Source: Lachnospiraceae bacterium JC7 (GTDB taxonomy: Bacteria > Bacillota > Clostridia > Lachnospirales > Lachnospiraceae). Taken from it: 45,152 bases of DNA. A program made the translations under genes and the position numbers. The stretch is from NCBI GenBank assembly GCA_000513555.1, contig ALYD01000026.1:1-45152 (forward strand). The letters are read 5' to 3'. Below are positions 7,335 to 16,101 of this stretch, piece after piece. Numbering within the stretch: position 1 is the stretch's first letter; every line of letters starts with the position of its first letter. The notes under the pieces were generated by a model, which had not been told where the DNA came from, searched no databases, and saw nothing but the letters and a program-made list of their open reading frames with translations.

Positions 7335-10300
7335 ATGAATAAACTAAAACGTTTTGTGTATCTTATTTTATTATGTCTGGTTATTTTCAGCGGAATTACA
7401 GATGTTCAGCTTTCTTTTGCGAGGGAAAAGGAGGCTTTTGCCCACCCGCGTCCTTCGGTAAACGGAAAGCTTCATGTTTCCGGCACACAGCTTGTTGATG
7501 AATCAGGTACACCTGTGATCCTGCGAGGTGTCAGCACCCATGGTCTCACATGGTTTAAGGATTTTATAAATGATTCCATGTTCAGGCAGCTTTCATCAGA
7601 ATGGGACTGCGATCTCATAAGACTTGCCATGTATTCCGAGGTATATTGCGAGGAGCCCGATGAAAGTCTGTCCCTGCTTCTAAAAGGTGTCGACTACGCC
7701 ATCGCAAATGATATGTACGTCATTGTAGACTGGCATATTCTGAATGACAGCGATCCCAACATTCATATAGATAAAGCCGCCCCGTTCTTCGAACTTGTGA
7801 GTTCAAAATATCCTGACTGCCCGAACATCATTTATGAAATATGTAATGAGCCTAACGGCGACACCATGTGGAGCGATATCTATACCTATGCGGATCAGAT
7901 CATTCCTGTTATTCGGAAGAATTCTCCTGATTCCGTCATACTTGTAGGTACTCCCGAGTATTCCCGTGATCTCATCTCTGCCGTAAGAAGACAACTTCCC
8001 TATGAGAATCTCATGTATGTGCTGCACTTTTATGCCGGATCACATAAAAAGGATCTGCAGGACGAGATCTCAGAAGCTTATGACAGAGGCCTTCCTATCT
8101 TCGTTTCAGAATGTGGTATTTCAGAATCCAGCGGAGACGGCGAGATCGATTTTGAATCAGCCGTTGTATGGTTTGATCTCCTGAAGAAAAAGGGCATAAG
8201 CTATGCCATCTGGAGCCTTTCAAACAAAGCCGAAAGTTCAGCCCTGTTCTCTCCTTCATATGAACCAGATGTACCATTTACAGATTCCGACTTGAGTGAC
8301 ACGGGATTATGGATAAAGTCACTGATACAGGGGCAGTCTCCGGATTCTATTCCTGCTATAAGAACAGAAAATAAAACATTCCTTCCCAACTGGATGACCA
8401 TTTCGCTTACACCCAGAGATATCCTGATCATAAGCAGCTGGCCTTTACTCGCACTGCATGTTTTTATATTTCTGTCCCTATTTACAATATTATATGTCCT
8501 TTACAGAAAACACTCTTACAAGAAGTATCCAACTTATGAATCTGTCTCTGTAGCTCCGGGAGAAAAACCTGAAGGTATATTCGGGTCTGTACACTCCGTG
8601 CTCAAGTTCATGATCTTGTTTACGAGTCTTTTCTTCGTTTTAATGTATATATACTGGCGTGCCACATACTCTTTGCCTGTAAAATACGGCATACTCCCTA
8701 TGGCAGCCAACCTGATCCTGCTTTTTATCGAAATATTCGGACTAGTGGAGTCTATGGTTCTTTACCTGCACATCATGTACTTAAAACCGCATCCACTGCC
8801 TGAGATCAAGGATGATGAGTTCCCGGAAGTAGACATTTTCATCGCAACATACAACGAGCCCACAGATCTTCTGGAACGCACCATAAACGGATGTAAGCAT
8901 TTGAAGTATCCTGACCGTTCCAAGGTCCACATCTGGGTCTGCGATGATAACAGACGCCCGGAGATGCGGGCACTGACAGAAAAAATGGAGGTCGGCTATT
9001 TTGACAGACCTGACAACAAAGGCGCCAAAGCAGGTAATCTGAACCATGCCCTGTCGCTGACACATTCTCCTTATGTGGTGACCCTGGATGCAGACATGAT
9101 AGTAAAAAGTGATTTCCTGCTGAAGACTATCCCCTATTTCATAGACATTGAAAAGAAGAATGCCCTAAGGCCTGAAAATGAACGTGCGCCTCTAGGACTC
9201 CTGCAGACTCCTCAGTGTTTCTACGAGCCGGATATATTCCAGTTTGCACTGTATTCCGAAAACAATGCTCCAAATGAGCAGGATTTCTTCTACAGGACCA
9301 TCGAAGTCGCAAAAACCTCGTCGAACAGCGTGATTTACGGTGGTTCCAATACAGTGCTTTCCAGAAAAGCACTTGAGACCATCGGCGGATTCTATACTGA
9401 AACCATCACCGAAGATTTCGCTACAGGACTTCTGATCGAGTCCAACGGTTTCGTCAGTCTCGCACTTCATGAGCCTCTGGCCAGCGGAAAAACACCGGAC
9501 ACCTTCAAGGAACATATAAAGCAGCGTATCAGATGGGGACGTGGAGTCATCAGTACTGCAAGACAACTTCACCTCTTCAGCAGAAAGGGTCTATCATTTG
9601 ATCAGAAAATGAGCTATTGGGGATCTGTTGTCTACTGGTATTCTCCGCTCAAGAGTCTGATATACATCCTGGCTCCTTTGCTTTTTGCAGTACTCGCAAT
9701 GCCTGTTTTCATATGCAGCTGGGCTGACCTCATTATCTTCTGGTTGCCGATGTTCATCATGCAGGAAGTCTGCCTGAGAGTTTTCAGCGGTAATGCAGTA
9801 TCCCTCAAATGGAGCGGAATATATGAGACCAGTGTTATGCCTTACATGCTTGTACCCATCATAAAAGAATTCTTCGGCATAACCACAAAGAAATTTGCGG
9901 TTACAGATAAAAGCAAAAAGATAGTCTCACGTAAATTTGACCTGAAGACTGTATGGCCTTTCCTCGTACTTATAACTCTTTCAGTTATAGGAATACTGCG
10001 ATCGCTTATCTATATCGGCGGCATGCAGTCCATAGGACTTCTCATACTTATGTTCTGGCTCATACGTAATATGTATTTCCTGATAATGTCTCTGTTCCTT
10101 GCTGATGGCAGAAACGGTGACAATGATTCCGTCAGGGTCGTAGATGCCGAAAAGATCACTATGATATCCCTCAGGGATGATGAAACAATATGTGAAGGAG
10201 TCACAACAGAACTAACAGAGCACAGTATCAGGCTTTTCCTTGACGAGATACCTGACGTTCCCATAGGCACTCCTGTAAATCTTGTGGTAGATAATCTGGA

Positions 10301-10526
10301 TACACAGGCAGATATCAACGGCGTGGTCACGGGTATCCTGAATTCGAAACGAGGTGCTTCCTGCGTATATTCAGTGGAGATCCTGGACTATAAGGATAAC
10401 AGAAATGAATATCTGCAGATACTCTACGACAGGATACCTACACTGCCACAGTCTCTTCACAGAGATTACGGAATCATATTCCACATGCTGAATAATATCT
10501 CCCATCGTATATTGAATAAGGCGTAG
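7335..10526 (+). CDS. Fused GH5 cellulase / cellulose synthase (BcsA-type GT2) with degenerate PilZ domain
   Basis: The 1063-residue protein has these parts: signal/anchor (about 7-24); GH5 glycoside hydrolase (about 40-330) with acid/base Glu172 in CNEPNG and nucleophile Glu259 in FVSECG; membrane helices near 364-390, 423-441 and 452-480; GT2 cellulose synthase domain with CDDN (537), KAGNLN, LDADM (585/587), QTPQ (624), TED (692-694) and QRIRW (730-734); further membrane helices; a BcsA gating-loop FAVTDK (854-859); and a PilZ-like tail (about 930-1040). Counting helices places GH5 outside and GT2 in the cytoplasm. The tail lacks the RxxxR and D/NxSxxG motifs that bind cyclic di-GMP. No separate bcsB, bcsC or bcsZ is present. 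The GH5 may trim the nascent glucan, like BcsZ or plant KORRIGAN, but as a covalent part of the synthase. Confidence 0.9.
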   Translation: MNKLKRFVYLILLCLVIFSGITDVQLSFAREKEAFAHPRPSVNGKLHVSGTQLVDESGTPVILRGVSTHGLTWFKDFINDSMFRQLSSEWDCDLIRLAMYSEVYCEEPDESLSLLLKGVDYAIANDMYVIVDWHILNDSDPNIHIDKAAPFFELVSSKYPDCPNIIYEICNEPNGDTMWSDIYTYADQIIPVIRKNSPDSVILVGTPEYSRDLISAVRRQLPYENLMYVLHFYAGSHKKDLQDEISEAYDRGLPIFVSECGISESSGDGEIDFESAVVWFDLLKKKGISYAIWSLSNKAESSALFSPSYEPDVPFTDSDLSDTGLWIKSLIQGQSPDSIPAIRTENKTFLPNWMTISLTPRDILIISSWPLLALHVFIFLSLFTILYVLYRKHSYKKYPTYESVSVAPGEKPEGIFGSVHSVLKFMILFTSLFFVLMYIYWRATYSLPVKYGILPMAANLILLFIEIFGLVESMVLYLHIMYLKPHPLPEIKDDEFPEVDIFIATYNEPTDLLERTINGCKHLKYPDRSKVHIWVCDDNRRPEMRALTEKMEVGYFDRPDNKGAKAGNLNHALSLTHSPYVVTLDADMIVKSDFLLKTIPYFIDIEKKNALRPENERAPLGLLQTPQCFYEPDIFQFALYSENNAPNEQDFFYRTIEVAKTSSNSVIYGGSNTVLSRKALETIGGFYTETITEDFATGLLIESNGFVSLALHEPLASGKTPDTFKEHIKQRIRWGRGVISTARQLHLFSRKGLSFDQKMSYWGSVVYWYSPLKSLIYILAPLLFAVLAMPVFICSWADLIIFWLPMFIMQEVCLRVFSGNAVSLKWSGIYETSVMPYMLVPIIKEFFGITTKKFAVTDKSKKIVSRKFDLKTVWPFLVLITLSVIGILRSLIYIGGMQSIGLLILMFWLIRNMYFLIMSLFLADGRNGDNDSVRVVDAEKITMISLRDDETICEGVTTELTEHSIRLFLDEIPDVPIGTPVNLVVDNLDTQADINGVVTGILNSKRGASCVYSVEILDYKDNRNEYLQILYDRIPTLPQSLHRDYGIIFHMLNNISHRILNKA

Positions 10527-10531
10527 ATTTG

Positions 10532-10585
10532 AAAATAACCGGCCACTGATAGTTGAGTGAGTCAACTTCAGTATCCGGTTATTTT
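10532..10585. terminator. Long bidirectional hairpin terminator
   Basis: Arms AAAATAACCGG and CCGGTTATTTT enclose a second perfect inner stem (AGTTGA/TCAACT plus ACTGA/TCAGT). The outer A/T arms supply a T-run on both strands. It follows the stop of the cellulose synthase fusion by five bases and faces the end of the HD hydrolase gene at 10622, so it can end transcription from both sides. Confidence 0.8.
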
Positions 10586-10621
10586 ACTATGATTTTCATC
10601 ATGAATAGGGCTGTGCCGGTT

Positions 10622-11209
10622 TCATGACCGGATATTCCCCTTCTTTATATGCTCCTTCAGGATCTCATCAGTGAGCTCATAGAGTTTTTCGGAACCAAGC
10701 TTCGTCTTTTTCTGTCTTCCGTATACCTGTTCACTGGTGACATTGTGCTCCCGCCAGTCGCCTCCGTCGTTACTGTTGTTAAGGGTAAGAGGCTGAAGAT
10801 TATCCATGGCATGGGCGAACTTTGCTTCTGGAGTTTCATTTTCCTCGAATTCATCAAAAAGAGCTGTCAGCTCCTTTTTCTGATCCTCAGGAAGAATAGA
10901 AAAGATCCTTTCCTTTGCAGCATCCTCTCTTGCTTTCTGAGTAGCCAGTCCTGCACTGTCGTAAGCATAGGTATCTCCCGCATCTATCTCTACGATGTCA
11001 TGGATGAGACACATGATCATGACACGGGCGATATCCACCTCTTCGTTAGCATATTCCTTCAGAAGATAAGCCATGATGGACATATGCCACGCATGCTCAG
11101 CATCATTTTCATTTCTTCCATGGCCGGAAAGATGTGTCTGTCTGAAAATGTTCTTTTCTTTGTCGATCTCAAGGACAAATTCCATTTGTTTCTTCAATCT
11201 CTCATCCAT
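10622..11209 (-). CDS. HD-domain hydrolase (YfbR/HDDC2-like)
   Basis: The protein has 195 residues if started at the ATG at 11209, which has AAGGAG nine bases upstream; a longer reading from 11245 has no ribosome binding site. HD-superfamily metal ligands are visible as an early His in HAWHMS, the paired His-Asp in LIHDIVE and a later Asp in HAMDNLQP. Length and the order of motifs fit the YfbR/HDDC2 group of 5'-deoxynucleotidases. It probably acts on nucleotides in the cytoplasm; the exact substrate is not determined. It stands alone between two terminators. Confidence 0.8.
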   Translation of the reverse strand: MDERLKKQMEFVLEIDKEKNIFRQTHLSGHGRNENDAEHAWHMSIMAYLLKEYANEEVDIARVMIMCLIHDIVEIDAGDTYAYDSAGLATQKAREDAAKERIFSILPEDQKKELTALFDEFEENETPEAKFAHAMDNLQPLTLNNSNDGGDWREHNVTSEQVYGRQKKTKLGSEKLYELTDEILKEHIKKGNIRS

Positions 11210-11329
11210 CTGTTTTTTCTCCTTACAACACCACATCAATATCAAAAGATGATATCGGACTGCTTCACGCTACGCGCTCTTGGGAACTTAAGCTCATTTG
11301 TATGTGCTTATATCATCATATCATAAAAG

Positions 11330-11371
11330 AAAAAACAGACTGAAACAATACGCTGTTTCGGTCTGTTTTTT
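11330..11371 (-). terminator. Intrinsic terminator of fucO
   Basis: On the minus strand the stem AACAGACCGAAACA pairs with TGTTTCAGTCTGTT across a six-base loop and runs into a stretch of T. It begins 30 bases after the fucO stop. The complementary strand also has a T-run, so it could act on both strands. Confidence 0.8.
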
Positions 11372-11400
11372 CACTGATTAAGAGCAACTATTCTATACCA

Positions 11401-12549
11401 TCATGCCATCAGCATGCGGAACATCTCGATCACCTGCTCCTTGGTAGCTTCTCTCGGATTTCCCGGATAGCATGCATCATTAAGAGCATCTGTTGCAAGG
11501 ATGTCCAGATCTTCTTCCTTTATCTTATCAAGAGTCTTAGGAATGCCTACATCCTCGGAAAGCTTCTTTACAGCTTCGATAGCTGCATCACGATACTCAT
11601 CCTGCGACATTTCATCTACACCCTTAACGCCCATTGCTCTTGCAACTTCTCTGAGTCTCTCACCTGTGTACTCGCGGTTGAATTCCATAGAGATAGGAAG
11701 GAACATGGCACATGCCACACCATGAGGTGTGTCATAATGTGCTGAAAGTGTATGTGCCATAGCGTGGTCGATGCCGAGACCGACATTGGAGAAGCCCATA
11801 CCTGCGATATACTGTCCGAGAGCCATACCCTCTCTTCCCTCTTTCTTGTTCTCAACCGCATCGCGAAGATTTGAAGAAATAAGACGGATAGCCTCAAGAT
11901 GGAACATATCTGTCATTTCCCATGCTGCTCTGGTGGTATAACCTTCGATAGCATGAGTAAGTGCATCCATACCGGTTGATGCTGTAAGTCCCTTAGGCAT
12001 AGATGCCATCATTTCAGGATCAACAACTGCCACGATAGGCATATCATGTGTATCTACACAAACGAACTTTCTCTCCTTCTCAACATCAGTGATAACATAG
12101 TTGATAGTAACCTCGGCAGCTGTACCTGCTGTAGTAGGTACTGCGATGATTGGAACGCAAGGATTCTTTGTCGGTGCTACACCTTCAAGTGAACGTACAT
12201 CTGCAAACTCAGGATTTGTAATGATGATACCGATAGCCTTTGATGTGTCCATGGATGAACCACCGCCGATGGCAACGATACAATCAGCACCTGACTTTTT
12301 AAATGCCTCAACACCGTTCTTTACGTTTTCAATAGTCGGGTTTGGCTTTATATCTGAATAGATCTCATATGGAATCTTTGCTTCATCGAGAAGAGTTGTG
12401 ACCTTTCCTGTTACTCCGAATTTGATGAGGTCAGGATCTGATGCTACAAAAGCCTTCTTGAATCCGTTGTTATTGATCTCATTTACTATCTCATTGATGG
12501 CTCCTGCACCATGATAAGATGTCTGATTAAGTGAAATTCTGTTAGCCAT
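11401..12549 (-). CDS. fucO: Iron-containing alcohol dehydrogenase, lactaldehyde reductase (FucO-like)
   Basis: The 382 residues align along their full length with lactaldehyde:propanediol oxidoreductase. Shared blocks include the start MANRISLNQT, cofactor motif GGGSSMDT, PTTAGTAAEVTINYVITD, metal-site TGMDALTHAIEG (Asp and His ligands), the His-containing AMAHTLSAHYDTPHGV, and the C-terminal GNPREAT. The enzyme reduces L-lactaldehyde to 1,2-propanediol with NADH and disposes of reducing power during fucose or rhamnose fermentation; related enzymes act on other short alcohols. No fucose catabolic genes lie nearby, so the physiological substrate stays open. A Rex-like palindrome 33-50 bases upstream suggests NADH-responsive control. 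Confidence 0.88.
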   Translation of the reverse strand: MANRISLNQTSYHGAGAINEIVNEINNNGFKKAFVASDPDLIKFGVTGKVTTLLDEAKIPYEIYSDIKPNPTIENVKNGVEAFKKSGADCIVAIGGGSSMDTSKAIGIIITNPEFADVRSLEGVAPTKNPCVPIIAVPTTAGTAAEVTINYVITDVEKERKFVCVDTHDMPIVAVVDPEMMASMPKGLTASTGMDALTHAIEGYTTRAAWEMTDMFHLEAIRLISSNLRDAVENKKEGREGMALGQYIAGMGFSNVGLGIDHAMAHTLSAHYDTPHGVACAMFLPISMEFNREYTGERLREVARAMGVKGVDEMSQDEYRDAAIEAVKKLSEDVGIPKTLDKIKEEDLDILATDALNDACYPGNPREATKEQVIEMFRMLMA

Positions 12550-12581
12550 AATACGTACTACTCCTTTGTAGATGAATTTAT

Positions 12582-12599
12582 GTGTTAAAAAATTAACAC
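12582..12599 (-). promoter_or_regulatory. Rex-type operator of fucO
   Basis: The palindrome GTGTTAA-N4-TTAACAC lies 33-50 bases upstream of the fucO ATG. Its core TGTTAA-N4-TTAACA equals the clostridial Rex consensus TTGTTAA-N4-TTAACAA except for the outermost base of each arm. Rex senses NADH/NAD and commonly controls alcohol dehydrogenase genes. A TAAAAT hexamer about 14 bases upstream could be the -10 box, putting the site just after the transcription start. The same string also follows a strong hairpin and could serve as its T-rich tract, so a terminator reading is possible. Confidence 0.55.
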
Positions 12600-12635
12600 G
12601 CCTCTATGAGAGTATTTTACATCTCATAGAGGCGT
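12598..12635 (-). repeat. Perfect 14-bp inverted repeat upstream of fucO
   Basis: ACGCCTCTATGAGA and its exact complement flank a ten-base loop. In the minus direction it is followed at once by GTTAATTTTTT. It may be the terminator of the TetR-family gene that ends at 12808, a leader hairpin of fucO, or an operator; the loop holds a possible -10 hexamer (TAAAAT on the minus strand). Confidence 0.65.
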
Positions 12636-12807
12636 AACATAAGTTACAGATTTTCACTTTTGTAACATGAGATAGACTTAATGGCACGCCATACATGCTT
12701 GTGTCTGATCCCGAAGGAATCTCTCATACAGAACCAGCTTGCATGTAACGCATACCAATGTGCTTGTGTTCCCAGATAAACGTAGCGCGAAACGATTCGA
12801 TATCTCA

Positions 12808-13356
12808 TTATAAAATATTTATCTTTGTGAACTGTTCTGCAAGAGACAGAGGCATAGCATCTATCATAAGATCTGCCAGTTCTTCCTCGGTTTCCTTCAT
12901 GCCCTTCATAAGCCACTGAACTGTCATATATATAGATGCCTGACAATACATCTCAAGAAGCTTTCTGGTATGTCTGTCGGGCTGATCACCAGTCTTCTCT
13001 CTTAAAAGGGTGCAGTAAAACTCATATATCATGAAGAAATCATGCTCCTTCAGATTATTCTGTTCGTCTCCCTTGAATCCTGCAGTAAAGAAAAGCCGTT
13101 CTTTTTTTATGTATTGAAACTTCTTTATGAGACCGTCACGAATGGTCTCTCCCTTTCCCATTTCCTTGAAGGACTGCTCCAAAAGACGATCAAAGTACCA
13201 GTTCACGAGATCATATTTATCTATAAAATTTCTGTAGAAACTCTGTCTGGAAACTCCGCAGACTTCCACAATCTGAGTTACTGTTATATTTTCAGGAGCT
13301 GAAGTTTTCATACAGGTCTTCATGGCTTCCGCAAGTCTGTATTTTATTTCAGGCAT
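12808..13356 (-). CDS. TetR/AcrR-family transcriptional regulator (DhaS-like)
   Basis: The 182-residue protein carries an N-terminal TetR helix-turn-helix at about residues 22-46 (ITVTQIVEVCGVSRQSFYRNF). The rest is helical and resembles the C-terminal domain of DhaS-type TetR proteins. GGAG nine bases before the ATG supports the start. It precedes fucO on the same strand with a 258-bp gap, so fucO is a plausible target, but no operator is proven. The ligand is unknown. Confidence 0.85.
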   Translation of the reverse strand: MPEIKYRLAEAMKTCMKTSAPENITVTQIVEVCGVSRQSFYRNFIDKYDLVNWYFDRLLEQSFKEMGKGETIRDGLIKKFQYIKKERLFFTAGFKGDEQNNLKEHDFFMIYEFYCTLLREKTGDQPDRHTRKLLEMYCQASIYMTVQWLMKGMKETEEELADLMIDAMPLSLAEQFTKINIL

Positions 13357-13444
13357 AGCTATGTTCTCCTATTCTTTAGACTGGCACCTCTCCTATCATA
13401 GCACTTTTTAGCCGAATATGTTTCACTTCAAACTATAAACACTT

Positions 13445-13484
13445 AAAAACCGAACCATCAGATTCACAAGTGATGGTCCGGTTT
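13445..13484 (-). terminator. Intrinsic terminator of the KaiC-like/PPDK-N gene
   Basis: On the minus strand AAACCGGACCATCA pairs with TGATGGTTCGGTTT around a ten-base loop and continues into TTT. It begins four bases after the stop codon at 13489. Confidence 0.8.
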
Positions 13485-13488
13485 CACC

Positions 13489-16068
13489 TTATTCGATCTT
13501 CGCGCACAATGTACGTTCATTTTTCATATCATGAAGAATATAAATATTTTCCTCGGAAACATTATAAACTGAAAGTATCTCCGTAACACCCTCATAGCCC
13601 TGAACTATACTTTTCGATATGTGTTCAAAGGAATCCAGTCTTCCCATATCAAAGCTTAAGGTCTTATCATTTTCGAATATGGCATTATACAGGATTCCAG
13701 ATTCCACAAGATCCTGAAAGAAATGGCTCCCGTAGGAAAGCTCGGGATTATAACCTGCTTTGGAATCTGAGATCTCACAGACCGCATCAAATTCACTTAT
13801 ATCTGAAAATGCTGTAGGTACTCCAAGCTCCGGCGAGGATGTTCCTATTCTTCCCGGTACCATGAGAAGCATGTGTTTGCCCTTGCCCCTCATTTCCCAG
13901 TTTATCCTTCCGATGGCACCGGATATTTTATATTTATCCTGATACGGCATCTGGTAATACTTTACAGGATCCACATATACGATGAGGTCAAGCTTTGTTG
14001 CCCTCGAAAGTCCCATGGCGGAATTTCTGCATTCAAACAGTACATTCTTTTCCTCTATGTTTTCAGGAAGCTTAAGTTCTTCCATATCCTGATAAACCTG
14101 AAGGGGTCTGCATTGAAGGATGTTTATGACATAATCCCCACTTTCGGAAAAATTGATGGTAAATTCTATATCCACCGGATACCTATACTCTTCCTGAATA
14201 ACTTGAAGGATCTCCTTCATCTGCTGCATCAGTGAGGCTTCTTTTACTATACCCTGACAGGAAATGAACATAATGTCTCTGTCCTGTCCTCTTTCACGGA
14301 ACATCCGCTCAGTTTCCGTATCATGTTCAAGTAAAAGCTTCTTAAGAAAAGCCGGCATATTTTTCTCAACATCAAATAATCCGACTCTTTCCAGCTTTCT
14401 CGTAGATCTGTTCATAAGCTCAAGCTTCCTCTGGGAAAACTGATGCTTTTCAACAGAGCTTATTGCTGTGGTTGCTGTGGGATCATCAAGACTTACAAGT
14501 CTCGGATAGGAGCCCTCAGTCCTGTCTACTGCAGAGGTTCCCAATCCCATAACGAGTCTCAGCATTCCTGCCGTCTGGTCTATGGATTCCATGAACTTAT
14601 AGGGACTGTAGGAGTAACCGATCCCTGCCGCACAGGGCATGTAGAATTCATCATAGTATGAGCCTGAAACTCTCTGGACCAGAAGCGCCATCTGCTCGTC
14701 TCTGGCCTGAAGGCCCCTTCTGCTCCTGTAATCAAGAGCTGACCTGCTCATGGTGCTTGCATATACTTTCCGTATCGCATTCTCCAGCTCCTCTACTCTC
14801 TGTTCCATCGTTCCGATGTTGGAGCAGAAGACAGACTCATATTTCCCGGCAAAGGCATTACCGAAACCGTCCTCAAGTATGGAGCTTGACCGTACGATGA
14901 TAGGATCCTGTCCATAGTATTCAAGGAGCTTTACAAACTGCTCCTCCATGTCTCTTGAGAATCTGCCGGACATAAGGCATTGTGCAAATTTATCCGCAAG
15001 AGAAAAATACTCCTCCTTGGTACGCTGTCTGATGCGAAGATTCCAGAAATGATTCTCAACGATGAAAGTATAGAACACATCAGAGCCTATATAGAAGGAA
15101 TCATGGGGTTCAAGGTATTCATAGATTTCGGGGGTTCTGTGCTCTATTATCTTTCTTGCCAGAAGCATGCCGCAGGCTTTTCCGCCTATCATGCCGGTTC
15201 CTATCATCCTTTTCTTTACGGAAAGGTAATCGCCGGCAGTGAACAGGCCTTTTATCATTTCACGAAGACGTTCATCTCTGGTCATCATGATATTACAGAT
15301 ACGGCTGCAGTTTTCCGTAACATCTTTTCCATCCCGGTGCATCGTTTCTGTCTGATTGAAAAAGCGATCCCAGCTGTCCATGTTTTCAGTATCCGACATG
15401 GCGCCGCTTTTCCCCAGGACCTGATAGAAATGACTGGCCAGAACTCCATCCAGTATGGGCTTGAAATCCCCTGTTTCCGGATTATAGAGCTGAGGCAGAA
15501 ACATTGTCTCGGAATATCTGTTCCAGATCTTGTCAGGTCTCACATATACGTTCTTATCATCAGAATAAACATCCAGAAACAGCTGGGTCGTATCCCTTAT
15601 TTTTGCTACAGCCTGAAATGAATGGTTGCCTCGGAGCAGCGGGAAGAAGGCCACGGTATCCAGTTCGAAAAGATAGGGACAGGTCACCTGAAAGAAATTC
15701 CCCATCATGAGGTCCGTAGCCCAGGCAGTCTGAAGCTCAGAGAGACAGTCAAAAACATAGAACGCATCCCTGCCTTCCCTTCTTATAATCTCATGGATCT
15801 CTACGGTGAAGTTCTCGAATCTGTGATTAAGCTCAACATTAATGATCTTTAGTCCATCCTGCGGCTCAAGCAGCGGTTCGTGAGCTGCAAAGCGTACATA
15901 TATGAGATTCCGTTTATCCTCTATCGCCTGTTGTACATAAGGCATCATAAACAGCCTGAATTGGGAAAGCTCATCAACACGCCATACAACATTATCTCCA
16001 AGTCTTATATTATCAATTACCTCATCCATCTGCGGTATTCCGGAACACACTCTGTCAAAGGAAGCCAT
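13489..16068 (-). CDS. KaiC-like (P-loop-less) plus PEP/pyruvate-binding (PPDK_N) domain protein
   Basis: The ATG at 16068 has AAAGGAG four bases upstream and gives 859 residues; a GTG at 16101 is less likely. Residues 1-170 look like a RecA/KaiC fold (SGIPQMDEVID), but the expected Walker A place reads GDNVVWRVDELSQF, without GKT. From about 285 to 640 the PPDK/PEP synthase N-terminal ATP-grasp is clear: GMIGGKACGM, VRSSSILEDGFGNAFAGKYE and VINILQCRPLQ. The phosphohistidine swivelling domain and the PEP-binding barrel are missing. About 220 C-terminal residues are unfamiliar. It may be a sensor or phosphotransfer protein that binds ATP, not a full PEP synthase. It is monocistronic, with its own structured leader and terminator. 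Confidence 0.75.
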   Translation of the reverse strand: MASFDRVCSGIPQMDEVIDNIRLGDNVVWRVDELSQFRLFMMPYVQQAIEDKRNLIYVRFAAHEPLLEPQDGLKIINVELNHRFENFTVEIHEIIRREGRDAFYVFDCLSELQTAWATDLMMGNFFQVTCPYLFELDTVAFFPLLRGNHSFQAVAKIRDTTQLFLDVYSDDKNVYVRPDKIWNRYSETMFLPQLYNPETGDFKPILDGVLASHFYQVLGKSGAMSDTENMDSWDRFFNQTETMHRDGKDVTENCSRICNIMMTRDERLREMIKGLFTAGDYLSVKKRMIGTGMIGGKACGMLLARKIIEHRTPEIYEYLEPHDSFYIGSDVFYTFIVENHFWNLRIRQRTKEEYFSLADKFAQCLMSGRFSRDMEEQFVKLLEYYGQDPIIVRSSSILEDGFGNAFAGKYESVFCSNIGTMEQRVEELENAIRKVYASTMSRSALDYRSRRGLQARDEQMALLVQRVSGSYYDEFYMPCAAGIGYSYSPYKFMESIDQTAGMLRLVMGLGTSAVDRTEGSYPRLVSLDDPTATTAISSVEKHQFSQRKLELMNRSTRKLERVGLFDVEKNMPAFLKKLLLEHDTETERMFRERGQDRDIMFISCQGIVKEASLMQQMKEILQVIQEEYRYPVDIEFTINFSESGDYVINILQCRPLQVYQDMEELKLPENIEEKNVLFECRNSAMGLSRATKLDLIVYVDPVKYYQMPYQDKYKISGAIGRINWEMRGKGKHMLLMVPGRIGTSSPELGVPTAFSDISEFDAVCEISDSKAGYNPELSYGSHFFQDLVESGILYNAIFENDKTLSFDMGRLDSFEHISKSIVQGYEGVTEILSVYNVSEENIYILHDMKNERTLCAKIE

Positions 16069-16101
16069 GGTTCTCCTTTCCGGCTTAAGCCCTATAGTCA
16101 C

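Noticed and set aside
10649..11326. 225-codon plus-strand frame
   Set aside because: It is antisense to the HD hydrolase, whose motifs and ribosome binding site are clear.
14980..15621. 213-codon plus-strand frame
   Set aside because: It lies fully antisense inside the KaiC-like/PPDK-N gene, has no ribosome binding site and no recognisable domain.
13489..16068. Complete PEP synthase or pyruvate phosphate dikinase
   Set aside because: Only the N-terminal ATP-grasp part is present; the phosphohistidine and PEP-binding domains are absent.
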